A DNA stretch of 64,000 nt. Origin: Nocardioides glacieisoli (GTDB lineage Bacteria > Actinomycetota > Actinomycetes > Propionibacteriales > Nocardioidaceae). Shown here piece by piece: positions 18,899 to 27,595 of the stretch; position 1 is the first letter of the stretch; every line of letters starts with the position of its first letter. The notes under the pieces are model-generated. The model made no database searches. It saw only the letters and a list, made by a program, of their open reading frames with translations, and had not been told where the DNA came from. The stretch lies in the NCBI RefSeq assembly GCF_004137245.1, contig NZ_SDWS01000006.1:124001-188000 (forward strand). Direction: 5' to 3'. The position numbers and the translations under genes were made by a program.

Positions 18899-18935
18899 CG
18901 GGTCATCCTCCCGCACCGGTGACGGCGATCCGACG

Positions 18936-19175
18936 TCAGGTTGCGACGACCTTCCCGTCGTCCGTGGTGTGGACCATCCCGTCGCTGGCGGCCAGGGCGA
19001 GCGCGCGGTCGAACCTGTTCTCCTCCCACCAGCGTCCACCGACCACGTCGCGCAGTTCGTCGGGCGTGATCGGTCCGTGCGCCTCGAGCGCGCGGACGAT
19101 CTGGCCGATCTCGTGGAAGACCTGCCGGTCGCGTGGACCCTCCGTGGACGGCTTGGGCGGCGGCATCGGGGTCAT
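18936..19175 (-). CDS. Small winged-helix-like protein
   Basis: This 79-residue soluble protein starts MTPMPPPKPS. A helical region follows, HEIGQIVRALEAHGPITPDELRDVVGGRWWEENRFDRAL, and then a short beta hairpin, MVHTTDDGKVVAT. The pattern (helix, GPIT-helix, helix, wing) is that of a minimal winged helix. DNA binding is possible but not shown. The ribosome site GAGGAG is 6 bases before ATG. It starts 29 bp behind the MFS gene stop on the same strand, so it is likely cotranscribed with it. Confidence 0.65.
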   Translation of the reverse strand: MTPMPPPKPSTEGPRDRQVFHEIGQIVRALEAHGPITPDELRDVVGGRWWEENRFDRALALAASDGMVHTTDDGKVVAT

Positions 19176-19204
19176 GGTCGTCTCCTCTCGTGTCGTGACG
19201 GAAG

Positions 19205-20662
19205 TCAGGCGTGCGCGGGTTGGTCCTCGGCGGTCAGCGGCTGGGCGATGTCCTCGAGCGACTGCCCCTCCGCCTTGATCCCGAGGACGATCTCGGCGAT
19301 GCCGCCGGCGATCATGAGGGCGGCGCCGATGAAGTAGCCGATCGCGATACCGGTGATGTCCTTGGCCTCGCTGGCATTCTCGATGAGGCGACCGAAGAGC
19401 AACGGGCCGGTGATGCCGCCGACCGCGGTGCCGATGGCGTAGAAGAACGCGATGCACAGCGCCCGCGTCTCCATCGGGAAGATCTCCGAGGCGGTGAGGT
19501 ACGCCGCGCTCGCGCCGGCCGAGGCGAAGAAGAAGATGACCGCTCCGAAGATCGTCAGCGTCACGGCCGTCAGGCTGTCGAGCATCGTGCCGGCGATCGC
19601 GAGCAGCACGCCGGACAGGATGTAGGTGCCGGCGATCATCTTGACCCGGCCCACCGTGTCGAACAGCCCGCTGAGCAGCAACGCCCCCGCGAAGTTGCTG
19701 GCAGCGAAGATCGCCAGGAACCACCCGGTCTGCGTCACGTCGAGGAACGTGGTGAGGGTGTCGCCGTAGGTGAAGAAGAACGCGTTGTAGAGGAACGCCT
19801 GGCCCACGAAGAGCGCGAAGCAGAGTGCCGCGCGGCGCGGGTACAGCGTGAAGACGGTCTTGGCGATCAGCGGGAGGCTGATCGTCTTGCGCTGGCGGAT
19901 CGTGATCGTCTGGTCGACACCGTGGAGGCTCTTGCCCGTCTCCTCCTCGACGGTGTGCTCGATGTCCTTGACGATGCGCTCGGCCTCGTCCTCACGCTCG
20001 TGGATGAAGAGCCAGCGCGGGCTCTCCGGCACGTGGCGGCGGACGATGAGGATGCCCACCGCGAGGATCGCTCCCAGGCCGAAGGCGATCCGCCAGCCCC
20101 AGGCCGGGTCGACGAGCTGGGGGTCGAGCAGCGGGATGGTCAGCAGCGAGCCGAGCGCAGCACCGACCCAGAAGGAGCCGTTGATCGCGACGTCGACACG
20201 ACCGCGGTACTTCGCCGGGATGAGCTCGTCGATCGCGGAGTTGATGGCGGCGTACTCCCCGCCGATGCCGGTGCCGGTGAGGAAGCGGCAGGCGAAGTAC
20301 CACGCGGGGTTCATCGAGAAGGCCGTGAGCACGGTGGCGACGGTGTACACGGCGAGGGTGATGAGGAAGAGCTTCTTCCGGCCGAACCGGTCGGTCAGCT
20401 GGCCGAAGAACAGCGCGCCGATGCACGCACCGGCGACGTACATCGCACCGGCCAGGCCGACGTCGGCGCTGGAGAGCCCCAACCCGGTGCCCTCGGGCTT
20501 CAGCGCCGCGGACATCGACCCGACGATGGTGACCTCGAGGCCATCCAGGATCCAGACGGTGCCGAGGCCGATGACGACCATCCAGTGCCATCGGGCCCAC
20601 GGCAGTCGGTCCATCCGGGCGGGGATGTCAGTGGTGATCGTGCCTGTTTCGACTCCGGCCAT
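19205..20662 (-). CDS. MFS transporter, sugar/metabolite:H+ symporter type
   Basis: The 485-residue permease has 12 hydrophobic helices and both MFS loop-2 type motifs (GQLTDRFGRKKLF after helix 2, GLFDTVGRVK after helix 8). It also has the sugar-porter-like PESPRWLF after helix 6 and RFLTGTGIGGEYAAINS in helix 4. This combination is typical of carriers for sugars, aromatic acids or carboxylates. The substrate cannot be read from the sequence and no catabolic genes are adjacent. Confidence 0.85.
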   Translation of the reverse strand: MAGVETGTITTDIPARMDRLPWARWHWMVVIGLGTVWILDGLEVTIVGSMSAALKPEGTGLGLSSADVGLAGAMYVAGACIGALFFGQLTDRFGRKKLFLITLAVYTVATVLTAFSMNPAWYFACRFLTGTGIGGEYAAINSAIDELIPAKYRGRVDVAINGSFWVGAALGSLLTIPLLDPQLVDPAWGWRIAFGLGAILAVGILIVRRHVPESPRWLFIHEREDEAERIVKDIEHTVEEETGKSLHGVDQTITIRQRKTISLPLIAKTVFTLYPRRAALCFALFVGQAFLYNAFFFTYGDTLTTFLDVTQTGWFLAIFAASNFAGALLLSGLFDTVGRVKMIAGTYILSGVLLAIAGTMLDSLTAVTLTIFGAVIFFFASAGASAAYLTASEIFPMETRALCIAFFYAIGTAVGGITGPLLFGRLIENASEAKDITGIAIGYFIGAALMIAGGIAEIVLGIKAEGQSLEDIAQPLTAEDQPAHA

Positions 20663-20699
20663 GTCTCGCGACGCTAGACCCGCCGCTCAGAGCCCTCCA

Positions 20700-20732
20700 C
20701 ACCCCTGTGGGCGAAGGTCCCTCGCAGGGGTG
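20700..20732 (-). terminator. Hairpin between the DUF membrane protein and MFS genes
   Basis: CACCCCTG (20700-20707) pairs with CAGGGGTG (20725-20732) around a 17-base loop. It lies just behind the stop of the 20738-21499 gene and upstream of the MFS gene, so it may separate the two transcripts. Confidence 0.35.
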
Positions 20733-20737
20733 AGGGC

Positions 20738-21499
20738 TCAGAAGTCGAAGCCGTCGAACAGGCCGCCGATGCCGTCGCCGATGCCGCCGAACATGTCGCC
20801 CAGGCCCTCGCCGATCGCCCCGATGCCTTCTCCGATGCCGTCGAACCCGCCACCGAAGAGCATGCCCATGAACACCCAGTCCATCGGTCCGAAGCCGCCG
20901 AAGTAGCCCTGGGCGTAGGGCTGGTAGGCCCGGCCGCCCTGCCAGTAGGGCACGCGCTTCGAACCGACCATCACCTTGCGGATGTCGGGCTCGGCGCCCG
21001 CACGGACCCGCTCGACGTCGAGCGCACAGGCCGGCACGTCACGCGACGCACCGCCCGGCGGGGTCCACGGCACGTCGGCGACGGACATGCCGTGGCGGGG
21101 GTCGAAGAAGCAGGGCGGGCGGCGCTGCGGCAGGGGCTCGCCGGCCACGCGGGCGCGGACGCACGCCATCGCGTAGCGACCGTCCTCGAGGATCTCCGTC
21201 ACGTGTCGTACGTCGTCGGGGCGGGTGAGCGCCGCGGCTGCCGTCTTCGCCGACTCGTAGGCGTCGAGCGCCCGCTGGTAGTCGGCGTTGGCGCCGGGGT
21301 CGAGCTCCTGGCCGGCGAGGTCGATGTCGAGGTCCTGGAGCTCGACGCCGAGGGCGGTGACGTCCTCCTCGGCGAGCCGCTTGACCGGCTCGACCTCGGC
21401 CTCGGCGCGGGCCAGCTCACGCCTCTTGCCCGTCTTGCCGGCGACCACCGCGACCGCGGTGAGCCCGCCGAGGACGACCAGCACGAGCACGAGTTCCAT
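20738..21499 (-). CDS. Conserved actinobacterial membrane-anchored protein, function unknown
   Basis: The protein has 253 residues. It has an N-terminal membrane helix (about 2-20), then an acidic coiled-coil-like stretch (about 25-110). A conserved-looking domain with RRPPCFFDPRHGMSVADVPW, VPACALDVERVRAG and RVPYWQGGRAYQPYAQGYFGG follows, and the tail is Gly/Phe-rich with GIGEG repeats. I recall similar phrases in secreted or membrane proteins of other actinobacteria but know no function. The two cysteines could form a disulfide outside the membrane. The gene is divergent from the large LuxR-type regulator. Confidence 0.6.
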   Translation of the reverse strand: MELVLVLVVLGGLTAVAVVAGKTGKRRELARAEAEVEPVKRLAEEDVTALGVELQDLDIDLAGQELDPGANADYQRALDAYESAKTAAAALTRPDDVRHVTEILEDGRYAMACVRARVAGEPLPQRRPPCFFDPRHGMSVADVPWTPPGGASRDVPACALDVERVRAGAEPDIRKVMVGSKRVPYWQGGRAYQPYAQGYFGGFGPMDWVFMGMLFGGGFDGIGEGIGAIGEGLGDMFGGIGDGIGGLFDGFDF

Positions 21500-21571
21500 G
21501 GCCACAGCGTACGCAGCGGCGGCAAGGCACCGCCGTCCCGGACGCGGCGACGCGGGCGCTGCCCGCACACA

Positions 21572-21615
21572 CGAACAGGCCGCGCATCGACCCCCGACGA
21601 TGCACGGCCTGTTCG
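21572..21615. promoter_or_regulatory. Long near-perfect palindrome in divergent intergenic region
   Basis: Eighteen-base arms (21572-21589, 21598-21615) match at 17 positions, with one G-T wobble if transcribed, around an 8-base loop. It lies 72 bp before the start of the 20738-21499 gene and 153 bp before the regulator gene. It may be an operator for the regulator or an RNA hairpin in a 5' leader. Confidence 0.45.
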
Positions 21616-21756
21616 GAGAAGCGGCCGGTGGTCGCGGGACCCTCCCCTGTGCGGTCCCGCCACCTCGCGGCGTGGGACAAGACTCCCCCGGACGGGTGTT
21701 GCCCGGCATCCGTAGTCCTACCTAACTCATTCTCCGACTCATCGGCGCATCAGCGA

Positions 21757-21762
21757 TAGGTT
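21757..21762 (+). promoter_or_regulatory. Leaderless -10 box of the LuxR-type regulator
   Basis: TAGGTT lies 6 bases before GTG 21769 with no ribosome-binding sequence between. Confidence 0.4.
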
Positions 21763-21768
21763 CGTCCC

Positions 21769-24204
21769 GTGCTCTCTCCGTGCCTGGGTCGTGACGACGT
21801 CCAGCGCGCGCTGAGGGAGGCGCTCGACGAGTCGCGGTGGGTGACGGTCGTCGGCCCTCCCGGCAGCGGCAAGACGTTGATCGTGCGCCACGTCGCGGCC
21901 GGGTCGCAGACGTCGTGGGTCGACGCGCGCAACCTGCGTACGCTCGACGACCTCCTCGTCGCGGCGCTCGAGAGCCTCGACTCGGAGACCGCCCCCGGCG
22001 ACTCGCTCACCGGTGCCCTGGGCCGCGCCGTCGACGGCCGCGACTGCCTGCTGGTCCTCGACGGGCTCGACCTCGACGCGACCGAGGCCGGCCCCATGCT
22101 CCAGAGCATGCTGGACGGCACGACCGACGCTCGCGTCGTGGTGACCGCGCTGACCACGGCCGACCAGCCCGACGAGTCGATCGTGCGGGTCGGCCCGCTC
22201 CCCGTGCCCTCGCACCACTCGCCGCTCGAGGGCCCCGCCGTCGAGCTGTTCCTGCGCCGCATCCGGTCCGCGGGCGGCCAGCCGGTCGACCTCGCCCAGC
22301 AGGACCGGGAAGTACGTCGCCTGCTGCGGGCCACCGGTGGACTGCCGCTCCTCATCGAGCAGGTCGCCGTGCAGTCGGCCCTCGTGGGGCTGGGCAACGC
22401 GATGTCCACCGTCAGCCTCGACCAGGCCGTCGACTCCGCCCACGACCTGCTCGACGACGGCAGCGCCACCGCCCTGCGCCGGATCGGACTGCTCGGCTTC
22501 CCCATCGGGCTCGGCGTGCTCGCCCGCGTGCTCGACCAGCCCGCGCATCGCGCCGCCGAGGTCGCGGGCAACCTCGTGCGCCGCAGCCTCGTCGAGGTCG
22601 ACGCCGACGGCCGCTTCGACATGCTCTCCCCCATCCGCGGGCGCGCCCGCGCCCTTGCGCGGCCCGAGGACGTCGCGGCCGTCGAGGCCGGCCTGCTCGC
22701 GTGGGCCGACGACCACGCGCCCGAGCACGACAACTACGGGGCCGCCGACGCCGACTGGCTCACGGACCTGCCGGCGATGCGGCACGCCGTGCTCACCGCG
22801 TGCGCGAAGCCGGAGACGCGCGACGAGGGCTACTCGGTCGCCAACCGGATCTTCTCCTCGCTCTACACCTCGATGCGCGCGCGTGAGGCCGTCGAGATCC
22901 TCGAGGCAGCCGTGGCGAGCGGCGACGGTCCGCCGGCGATCGGCGCGCAGATCGCTCGGCGCGCCGGGATCGCCGCCTCCGAGATGCGCGGCACCTACGA
23001 GGGACTCTGGTTGCTGGACCGCGCCGACGAGCACGCGTCGTCGGCTCCGAGGCCGGAGGAGCAGCTGGCGAAGACCGCCTCCATCCGGGCCGAGATGCAC
23101 CTCGACGCCGGTGAGATGGAGCTCGCCGAGCGCGAGGCGCGGCGTGCGCTCGACCTCGACCCCGAGGGCTCGATCCGGCGACAGGCCACCCGCACCCTCG
23201 CCGACGTCTTCACCTCCCAGGGCCGGTTCGCCGAGGCCGCTCAGGCGGCCGGCGACGCCCTCCCGGCGCGGATGAGCCGCGACGAGCGCTGGATCGACCT
23301 CTCCGCCCGCACCCTCCTGGCCCGCATCGCGCTGGAGCAGGGCCGCATCGCGGAGGCGGTGGCGGGCACCCGTGCGGTGGTGATCGAGGCCCGCGAGCTC
23401 GCCGAGGACCGGGTCGGCCTGCTGGCCGAGACCCTCCTGCGCGGTCTCGACCCCACGTGGCAGGCGACCGAGGTCGACCGGCAGAGCCTGCCGTGGGCCG
23501 TACGGCTCCCGGTCCTCGCTCAGGACGGACGCGACCTGCTCAACCGCGGCGAGCTGCGCCAGGCCGCGGGCCTGGCCGCCGACGTGGTGGCGCTGGCCGA
23601 CTCCGCCCGCCTTGGGCGAGACAGCGTCGAGGCCCGACTGCTCCTCGGTCGGGCGCTGGTCGGCCTCGGTGACCTCGACCAGGCCACGACGACGTACCTC
23701 ACCGCTCTCGAGCACTGCCGCACGATGCGGCTCCCGCTGCGCGCCGCCGACGTCCTCGACGGCCTGGCCGGCGTCGCCCGTGAGCGCGAGCTCCCCGAGG
23801 CGCGGGGACTCGCCGCCGCTGCGTTCGCGCTGCGCACGCCGCGGATGGCGGTGCGGTGGGGCTACTCGGCCGACTACGACGTCGTGCCGGCGGGCAGGAC
23901 GCCCGCGGGGTGGATCGACGGCGACGACCTGTCCGCCGAGTCGGTCACCCTGATCACCGCCGTGTTCAACCGACCCGCTTCGGCACCTCCGTCGGTGCTC
24001 GACCAGCTGACGGCCGCCGAGCGCCAGGTCGCCGAACGGGTCGCCCACGGCCTGACCAGCCGGGCGATCGCCGAGGAGCTCTTCGTCTCCCCGCGCACGG
24101 TCGACGCCCACCTGACCCACATCTACCGCAAGCTCGACATCAACACGAGGGCGCGGCTCGCCGGCCTGGTGACCGAGCAGTCCCACCTGCGCGCCAACGC
24201 CTGA
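21769..24204 (+). CDS. LuxR-type ATPase regulator (LAL/STAND family)
   Basis: This 811-residue protein starts almost directly with the P-loop GPPGSGKT (about residue 30). The Walker B-like strand LLVLDGLD, a winged-helix region (about 240-300) and a long TPR-like helical section (about 330-690) follow. It ends in a LuxR HTH (about 745-805: LTAAERQVAERVAHGLTSRAIAEELFVSPRTVDAHLTHIYRKL). Such STAND regulators switch on ligand-bound ATP and activate nearby or pathway genes. Its targets are unknown; the divergent membrane protein gene and the palindrome between them are obvious candidates. Confidence 0.9.
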   Translation: MLSPCLGRDDVQRALREALDESRWVTVVGPPGSGKTLIVRHVAAGSQTSWVDARNLRTLDDLLVAALESLDSETAPGDSLTGALGRAVDGRDCLLVLDGLDLDATEAGPMLQSMLDGTTDARVVVTALTTADQPDESIVRVGPLPVPSHHSPLEGPAVELFLRRIRSAGGQPVDLAQQDREVRRLLRATGGLPLLIEQVAVQSALVGLGNAMSTVSLDQAVDSAHDLLDDGSATALRRIGLLGFPIGLGVLARVLDQPAHRAAEVAGNLVRRSLVEVDADGRFDMLSPIRGRARALARPEDVAAVEAGLLAWADDHAPEHDNYGAADADWLTDLPAMRHAVLTACAKPETRDEGYSVANRIFSSLYTSMRAREAVEILEAAVASGDGPPAIGAQIARRAGIAASEMRGTYEGLWLLDRADEHASSAPRPEEQLAKTASIRAEMHLDAGEMELAEREARRALDLDPEGSIRRQATRTLADVFTSQGRFAEAAQAAGDALPARMSRDERWIDLSARTLLARIALEQGRIAEAVAGTRAVVIEARELAEDRVGLLAETLLRGLDPTWQATEVDRQSLPWAVRLPVLAQDGRDLLNRGELRQAAGLAADVVALADSARLGRDSVEARLLLGRALVGLGDLDQATTTYLTALEHCRTMRLPLRAADVLDGLAGVARERELPEARGLAAAAFALRTPRMAVRWGYSADYDVVPAGRTPAGWIDGDDLSAESVTLITAVFNRPASAPPSVLDQLTAAERQVAERVAHGLTSRAIAEELFVSPRTVDAHLTHIYRKLDINTRARLAGLVTEQSHLRANA

Positions 24205-24266
24205 GTCCGTACGTCGCCGGGTCCGGCGGGAGCCCGCTGTCGGTGGGTCGCGGCAGGATGCTCGGC

Positions 24267-24728
24267 ATGAGCCGGACGATCCAGGTGACCTTCGACGCCC
24301 ACGACCCCGAGACGCTGTCCCGCTTCTGGGCGGCCGCACTGGGCTACGTCAACCCACCCCCGCCGGGACGGGAGGTCGCGCCCGGGCAGGACGTCTTCGC
24401 CGCGTGGCACGACTTCCTCCGCGAGGTCGGGGTGCCCGAGTCGCAGTGGAACTCCTCGTCCGCCGCGCAGGACCCCGACGGCGACGGGCCGCGGCTCTTC
24501 TTCCAGCGGGTGCCCGAGGACAAGGCCGCGAAGAACCGGGTGCACCTCGACCTCCGCGCCGCTCCCGGGCTGGAGGGCGACGAGCGGATGGCGGCCCTCG
24601 AGGTCGAGTGCGAGCGGCTGGTCGGGCTCGGGGCCACCCGGGTCGAGCGGCACGAGCCCGCCCCGCCGATGTCGGGCGGTCACATCGTCATGACCGACCC
24701 CGAGGGCAACGAGTTCTGCTTGGACTGA
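24267..24728 (+). CDS. VOC family (glyoxalase-like) protein
   Basis: This 153-residue protein has the glyoxalase-6-type layout: IQVTFDAHDPETLSRFWAAALGY at the start, DGDGPRLFFQRVPEDKAAKNRVHLDL in the middle and IVMTDPEGNEFCLD at the end. Metal-ligand-like residues are the His in VHLDL and the Glu in NEFCLD. Members of this group are mostly uncharacterised. ATG 24267 was preferred to ATG 24258 because the fold then begins normally. It is convergent with the dehydrogenase gene, with 4 bp between the stops. Confidence 0.75.
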   Translation: MSRTIQVTFDAHDPETLSRFWAAALGYVNPPPPGREVAPGQDVFAAWHDFLREVGVPESQWNSSSAAQDPDGDGPRLFFQRVPEDKAAKNRVHLDLRAAPGLEGDERMAALEVECERLVGLGATRVERHEPAPPMSGGHIVMTDPEGNEFCLD

Positions 24729-24732
24729 TGGG

Positions 24733-26526
24733 TCAGCGGGCGCTGTAGTCGCGGAAGCCGCGCCCGGCCTTGCGACCGAGGTAGCCGGCCGTGACGAGGT
24801 GCTCCAGCAGCGGCGCCGGGGAGAAGCCCGGCTCGCGGAACTCGAGGTAGAGCTCCTTCTGGATCGCCAGCGACACGTCGTTGCCGACGACGTCGAGCAG
24901 CTCGAACGGACCCATCGGCAGCGCACAGCCGAGCTTCATCGCGAGGTCGATGTCGTCAGCGGTGGCGTAGTGCGCCTCGAGCATCTTCACCGCGTCGTTG
25001 AGGTAGGGGAACAGCAGCGCGTTCACGATGAAGCCGGAGCGGTCGCCGCAGCGCACGGCGACCTTGCCCACCTTGTCGCACAGGGCCAGCACGGTCTCGG
25101 TGACCTTCTCGTCGGTCGCCACCGTGGAGACCACCTCGACCAGCTTCATGATCGCGGCCGGGTTGAAGAAGTGCATGCCGATGACGTCCTGCGGCCGCTT
25201 GGTCACCTTGGCCATCGCGATGATCGGCAGCGACGAGGTGGTGGTCGCGAGGATCGCACCCGGCTTGCAGATCTCGTCGAGGTTCTCGAAGAGGGTCGTC
25301 TTGATCGCCAGGTCCTCGGCGATGGCCTCCACGACCAGGTCGACGTCGCGGAGGTCGTCGAGCGAGGTGGTGCCGCGCACGCGACCGAGCACCTCGGTCT
25401 TCTGCTCCTCCGTGGCGCGCCCGCGCTGGATCTGCTTGTCGAAGTTCTTGGTGATGGTCGCGACGACTCCGTCGACCTTGTCCTGGCCGCGGCCGGTGAA
25501 CAGCACGTCGTAGCCCGCCTTGGCGAACACCTCGACGATGCCCGCGGCCATCGTGCCGGTGCCGACGACTCCGACGGAGCGGATGTCGTGGTGCAGGCGC
25601 GGCTTGTCGTCCTCGCTCGGCGTCTGGGCGTCGTCGACGACGACGGGGCTGTCGGGGGCCTCGTAGGTGTAGAAGCCGCGGCCCGACTTGCGACCGAGCA
25701 GGCCGGCGGTGACGTACTGCTTGAGGATCGGCGCGGGCGCGTGCAGCCGGTCGCGTCCCTGCTTGTACATCGTGTCGAGGATCTCGTAGGCGGTGTCGAG
25801 CCCGATCAGGTCGAGCAGCGCGAGCGGACCCATCGGGTAGCCGCAGCCGAAGCGCATGGCGGCGTCGATGTCCTCGCGCGAGGCGTACTTCCCCTCGTAC
25901 ATCGCCACGGCGTGGTTGAGGTAGCCGAAGAGCAGGGTGTTGGCGATGAAGCCGGCCTTGTCGCCGCAGACGACCGGGTTCTTGCCGAGGTCGCGCAGCA
26001 CGCCCTGCACCTGCTCGAGCACGGCCGGCTCGGTGACGACGGTGCGGATGATCTCCACGAGGTTCTGCACGGGCGCCGGGTTGAAGAAGTGGACGCCGAT
26101 GACGCGGCCGGGCTTGGAGTTGGCCGTCGAGATCTCGGTGACGCTCAGCGAGGAGGTGTTGGTCGCGAGGATCGCGTCGTCACGGACGATGCCGTCGAGC
26201 GAGGCAAAGATCGACTTCTTGATCGCCAGCGACTCGACCACGGCCTCGACGACGAGGTCCGCAGCGGACAACGCCGTCATGTCGGTCGTGAGGGTGATCC
26301 GGCCGAGCAGCTCGGACTGCTGGTCCTCGGTCATCTTCTCGCGCTTCACCGCGCGGCCCGTGGAGTGCTCGAGGTGCTGGCGACCGCGCTCGACACCGCC
26401 GTCGTTGACCTCGACCCCGATCACGCTGTAGCCGTTGCGCGCGAAGACCTCGGCGATGCCGGCGCCCATCGTGCCGAGGCCGATCACGCCGACGGTGGAG
26501 AACTCGCGAGTAGCCGTGTCAGTCAT
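24733..26526 (-). CDS. Tandem (duplicated) 3-hydroxyacyl-CoA dehydrogenase
   Basis: The 597-residue protein consists of two full 3-hydroxybutyryl-CoA dehydrogenase units of about 285 residues each. Both have the NAD loop (GLGTMGAGIAEVF; GTGTMAAGIVEVF), the serine motif (ATNTSSL; ATTTSSL), the catalytic-His segment (GVHFFNPAPVQNLVE; GMHFFNPAAIMKLVE) and the C-terminal GPLALLD / GPFELLD region. It converts acetoacetyl-CoA and 3-hydroxybutyryl-CoA or longer homologues. With the thiolase and ccr it supplies the upper steps of the ethylmalonyl-CoA route; a crotonase is not in the window. The internal duplication is intact in both halves. Confidence 0.9.
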   Translation of the reverse strand: MTDTATREFSTVGVIGLGTMGAGIAEVFARNGYSVIGVEVNDGGVERGRQHLEHSTGRAVKREKMTEDQQSELLGRITLTTDMTALSAADLVVEAVVESLAIKKSIFASLDGIVRDDAILATNTSSLSVTEISTANSKPGRVIGVHFFNPAPVQNLVEIIRTVVTEPAVLEQVQGVLRDLGKNPVVCGDKAGFIANTLLFGYLNHAVAMYEGKYASREDIDAAMRFGCGYPMGPLALLDLIGLDTAYEILDTMYKQGRDRLHAPAPILKQYVTAGLLGRKSGRGFYTYEAPDSPVVVDDAQTPSEDDKPRLHHDIRSVGVVGTGTMAAGIVEVFAKAGYDVLFTGRGQDKVDGVVATITKNFDKQIQRGRATEEQKTEVLGRVRGTTSLDDLRDVDLVVEAIAEDLAIKTTLFENLDEICKPGAILATTTSSLPIIAMAKVTKRPQDVIGMHFFNPAAIMKLVEVVSTVATDEKVTETVLALCDKVGKVAVRCGDRSGFIVNALLFPYLNDAVKMLEAHYATADDIDLAMKLGCALPMGPFELLDVVGNDVSLAIQKELYLEFREPGFSPAPLLEHLVTAGYLGRKAGRGFRDYSAR

Positions 26527-26572
26527 GGACGCATGCTCCCACGACCACCTGCGGCCCGGGGTGTGGGAACCG

Positions 26573-27553
26573 TCACTCCGCCGCGTGGTCGGAAGGGGGT
26601 GCGGGAGGGCGTACGACGACCACCTCGTCGCCCGGCCGGACCGTCCCGGGGCGCACCACCTTGGCGCACAGCCCGCGGAGCCGGCGCGGCTTGCCCTCGG
26701 GGCCGTTCACGAAGGTCATCGCGTCCTTGCCGAAGCGCGCGATGAACTTCCCGCAGCCGTTGTGCGGCACCTCCGTGACGACGATGACCGCGCCGTCCGG
26801 GCCGCCGATGTGCAGCTCGCTCCACGCGGGGAGGTTGTCGTGGGACAGGTCGAGGTCGACGTACATCTGGTCGCCGGCGAGCTCGTCGCGCTCGGGGTCC
26901 TGGGCCAGGAACTGCACGAGCCCGTGGTGCATGACGTTGAGCTGCATGTCCGGGTCGGGCGCGCCGTCCGGCATGTGCCGGGTCGCGCGGGTCGACCAGC
27001 TGTCGCCGACCAGGCCCTCGGTGACATCGAGGTGACCGACGTGGAGGACCTCGCGCTGGCCGGGCACGGGCCGGCGGATCACCGCCTTCACCGTGCCGAC
27101 GTCACGCGGCGCGTCGAGCGTCGCGACCCAGGCGTCGAGCTCGGCGGCCGTGCGGTGCGCGCGCAGCACCCGGCGGACCAGCACCCGGCCGGGCTGGTCG
27201 GCCACCCCGAGCAGCGGGCGCGGGACCGGCTCGCCCTCGGGGATCTCCGTGAAGCCGAGGTCGGCGTACGTCGCCGCCTCCGCACCGGCGTACGGCGCTG
27301 CGGTGAGCTGGCCGAGCCCGCGGGCCGAGAGCCGCTCACAGACCGCCTCCACGAGCGCGCGGGTGTTCGTGCCGCCGAGGTCGGCGCCGACGACGATCGA
27401 GTCGAGGTGCGCGAAGCCGTCGAGCAGGTCCACGCGGATGTGCCCGACCGGCGGGTCGCCGATGACCATCACCAGGCCGGGACGCGACGCCTCGTGGGTC
27501 AGGTCGAGCTGGGCGAGGTCGCGGCGCAGCGCGGGGCGCACGTGGTCGGTCAC
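26573..27553 (-). CDS. GNAT-like/MOSC domain fusion protein
   Basis: The protein has 326 residues. The N-terminal half (about 1-140) reads like an acetyltransferase fold ([54 protein letters not shown]), although the acetyl-CoA loop is weak. The C-terminal half (about 150-320) is a MOSC domain: [21 protein letters not shown], and the sulfur-carrier cysteine in [13 protein letters not shown] proteins handle sulfur with pyridoxal or molybdenum cofactors; the role of this one is unknown. GTG 27553 gives [11 protein letters not shown]. It is divergent from nucS, 38 bp apart. Confidence 0.65.
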   Translation of the reverse strand: MTDHVRPALRRDLAQLDLTHEASRPGLVMVIGDPPVGHIRVDLLDGFAHLDSIVVGADLGGTNTRALVEAVCERLSARGLGQLTAAPYAGAEAATYADLGFTEIPEGEPVPRPLLGVADQPGRVLVRRVLRAHRTAAELDAWVATLDAPRDVGTVKAVIRRPVPGQREVLHVGHLDVTEGLVGDSWSTRATRHMPDGAPDPDMQLNVMHHGLVQFLAQDPERDELAGDQMYVDLDLSHDNLPAWSELHIGGPDGAVIVVTEVPHNGCGKFIARFGKDAMTFVNGPEGKPRRLRGLCAKVVRPGTVRPGDEVVVVRPPAPPSDHAAE

Positions 27554-27563
27554 GGGGTCACTG

Positions 27564-27595
27564 TAGATTCGCCCGTCGTGAGGCTGCATTCATGA
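27564..27595 (+). promoter_or_regulatory. Leaderless -10 box and five-codon leader ORF of nucS
   Basis: TAGATT (27564-27569) lies 8 bases before GTG 27578, which opens a five-codon ORF (GTG AGG CTG CAT TCA) ended by TGA 27593-27595. Its stop overlaps the nucS ATG (27592) as ATGA. The leader begins like nucS itself (MRL), which suggests a small local duplication. Translational coupling is inferred. Confidence 0.45.
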
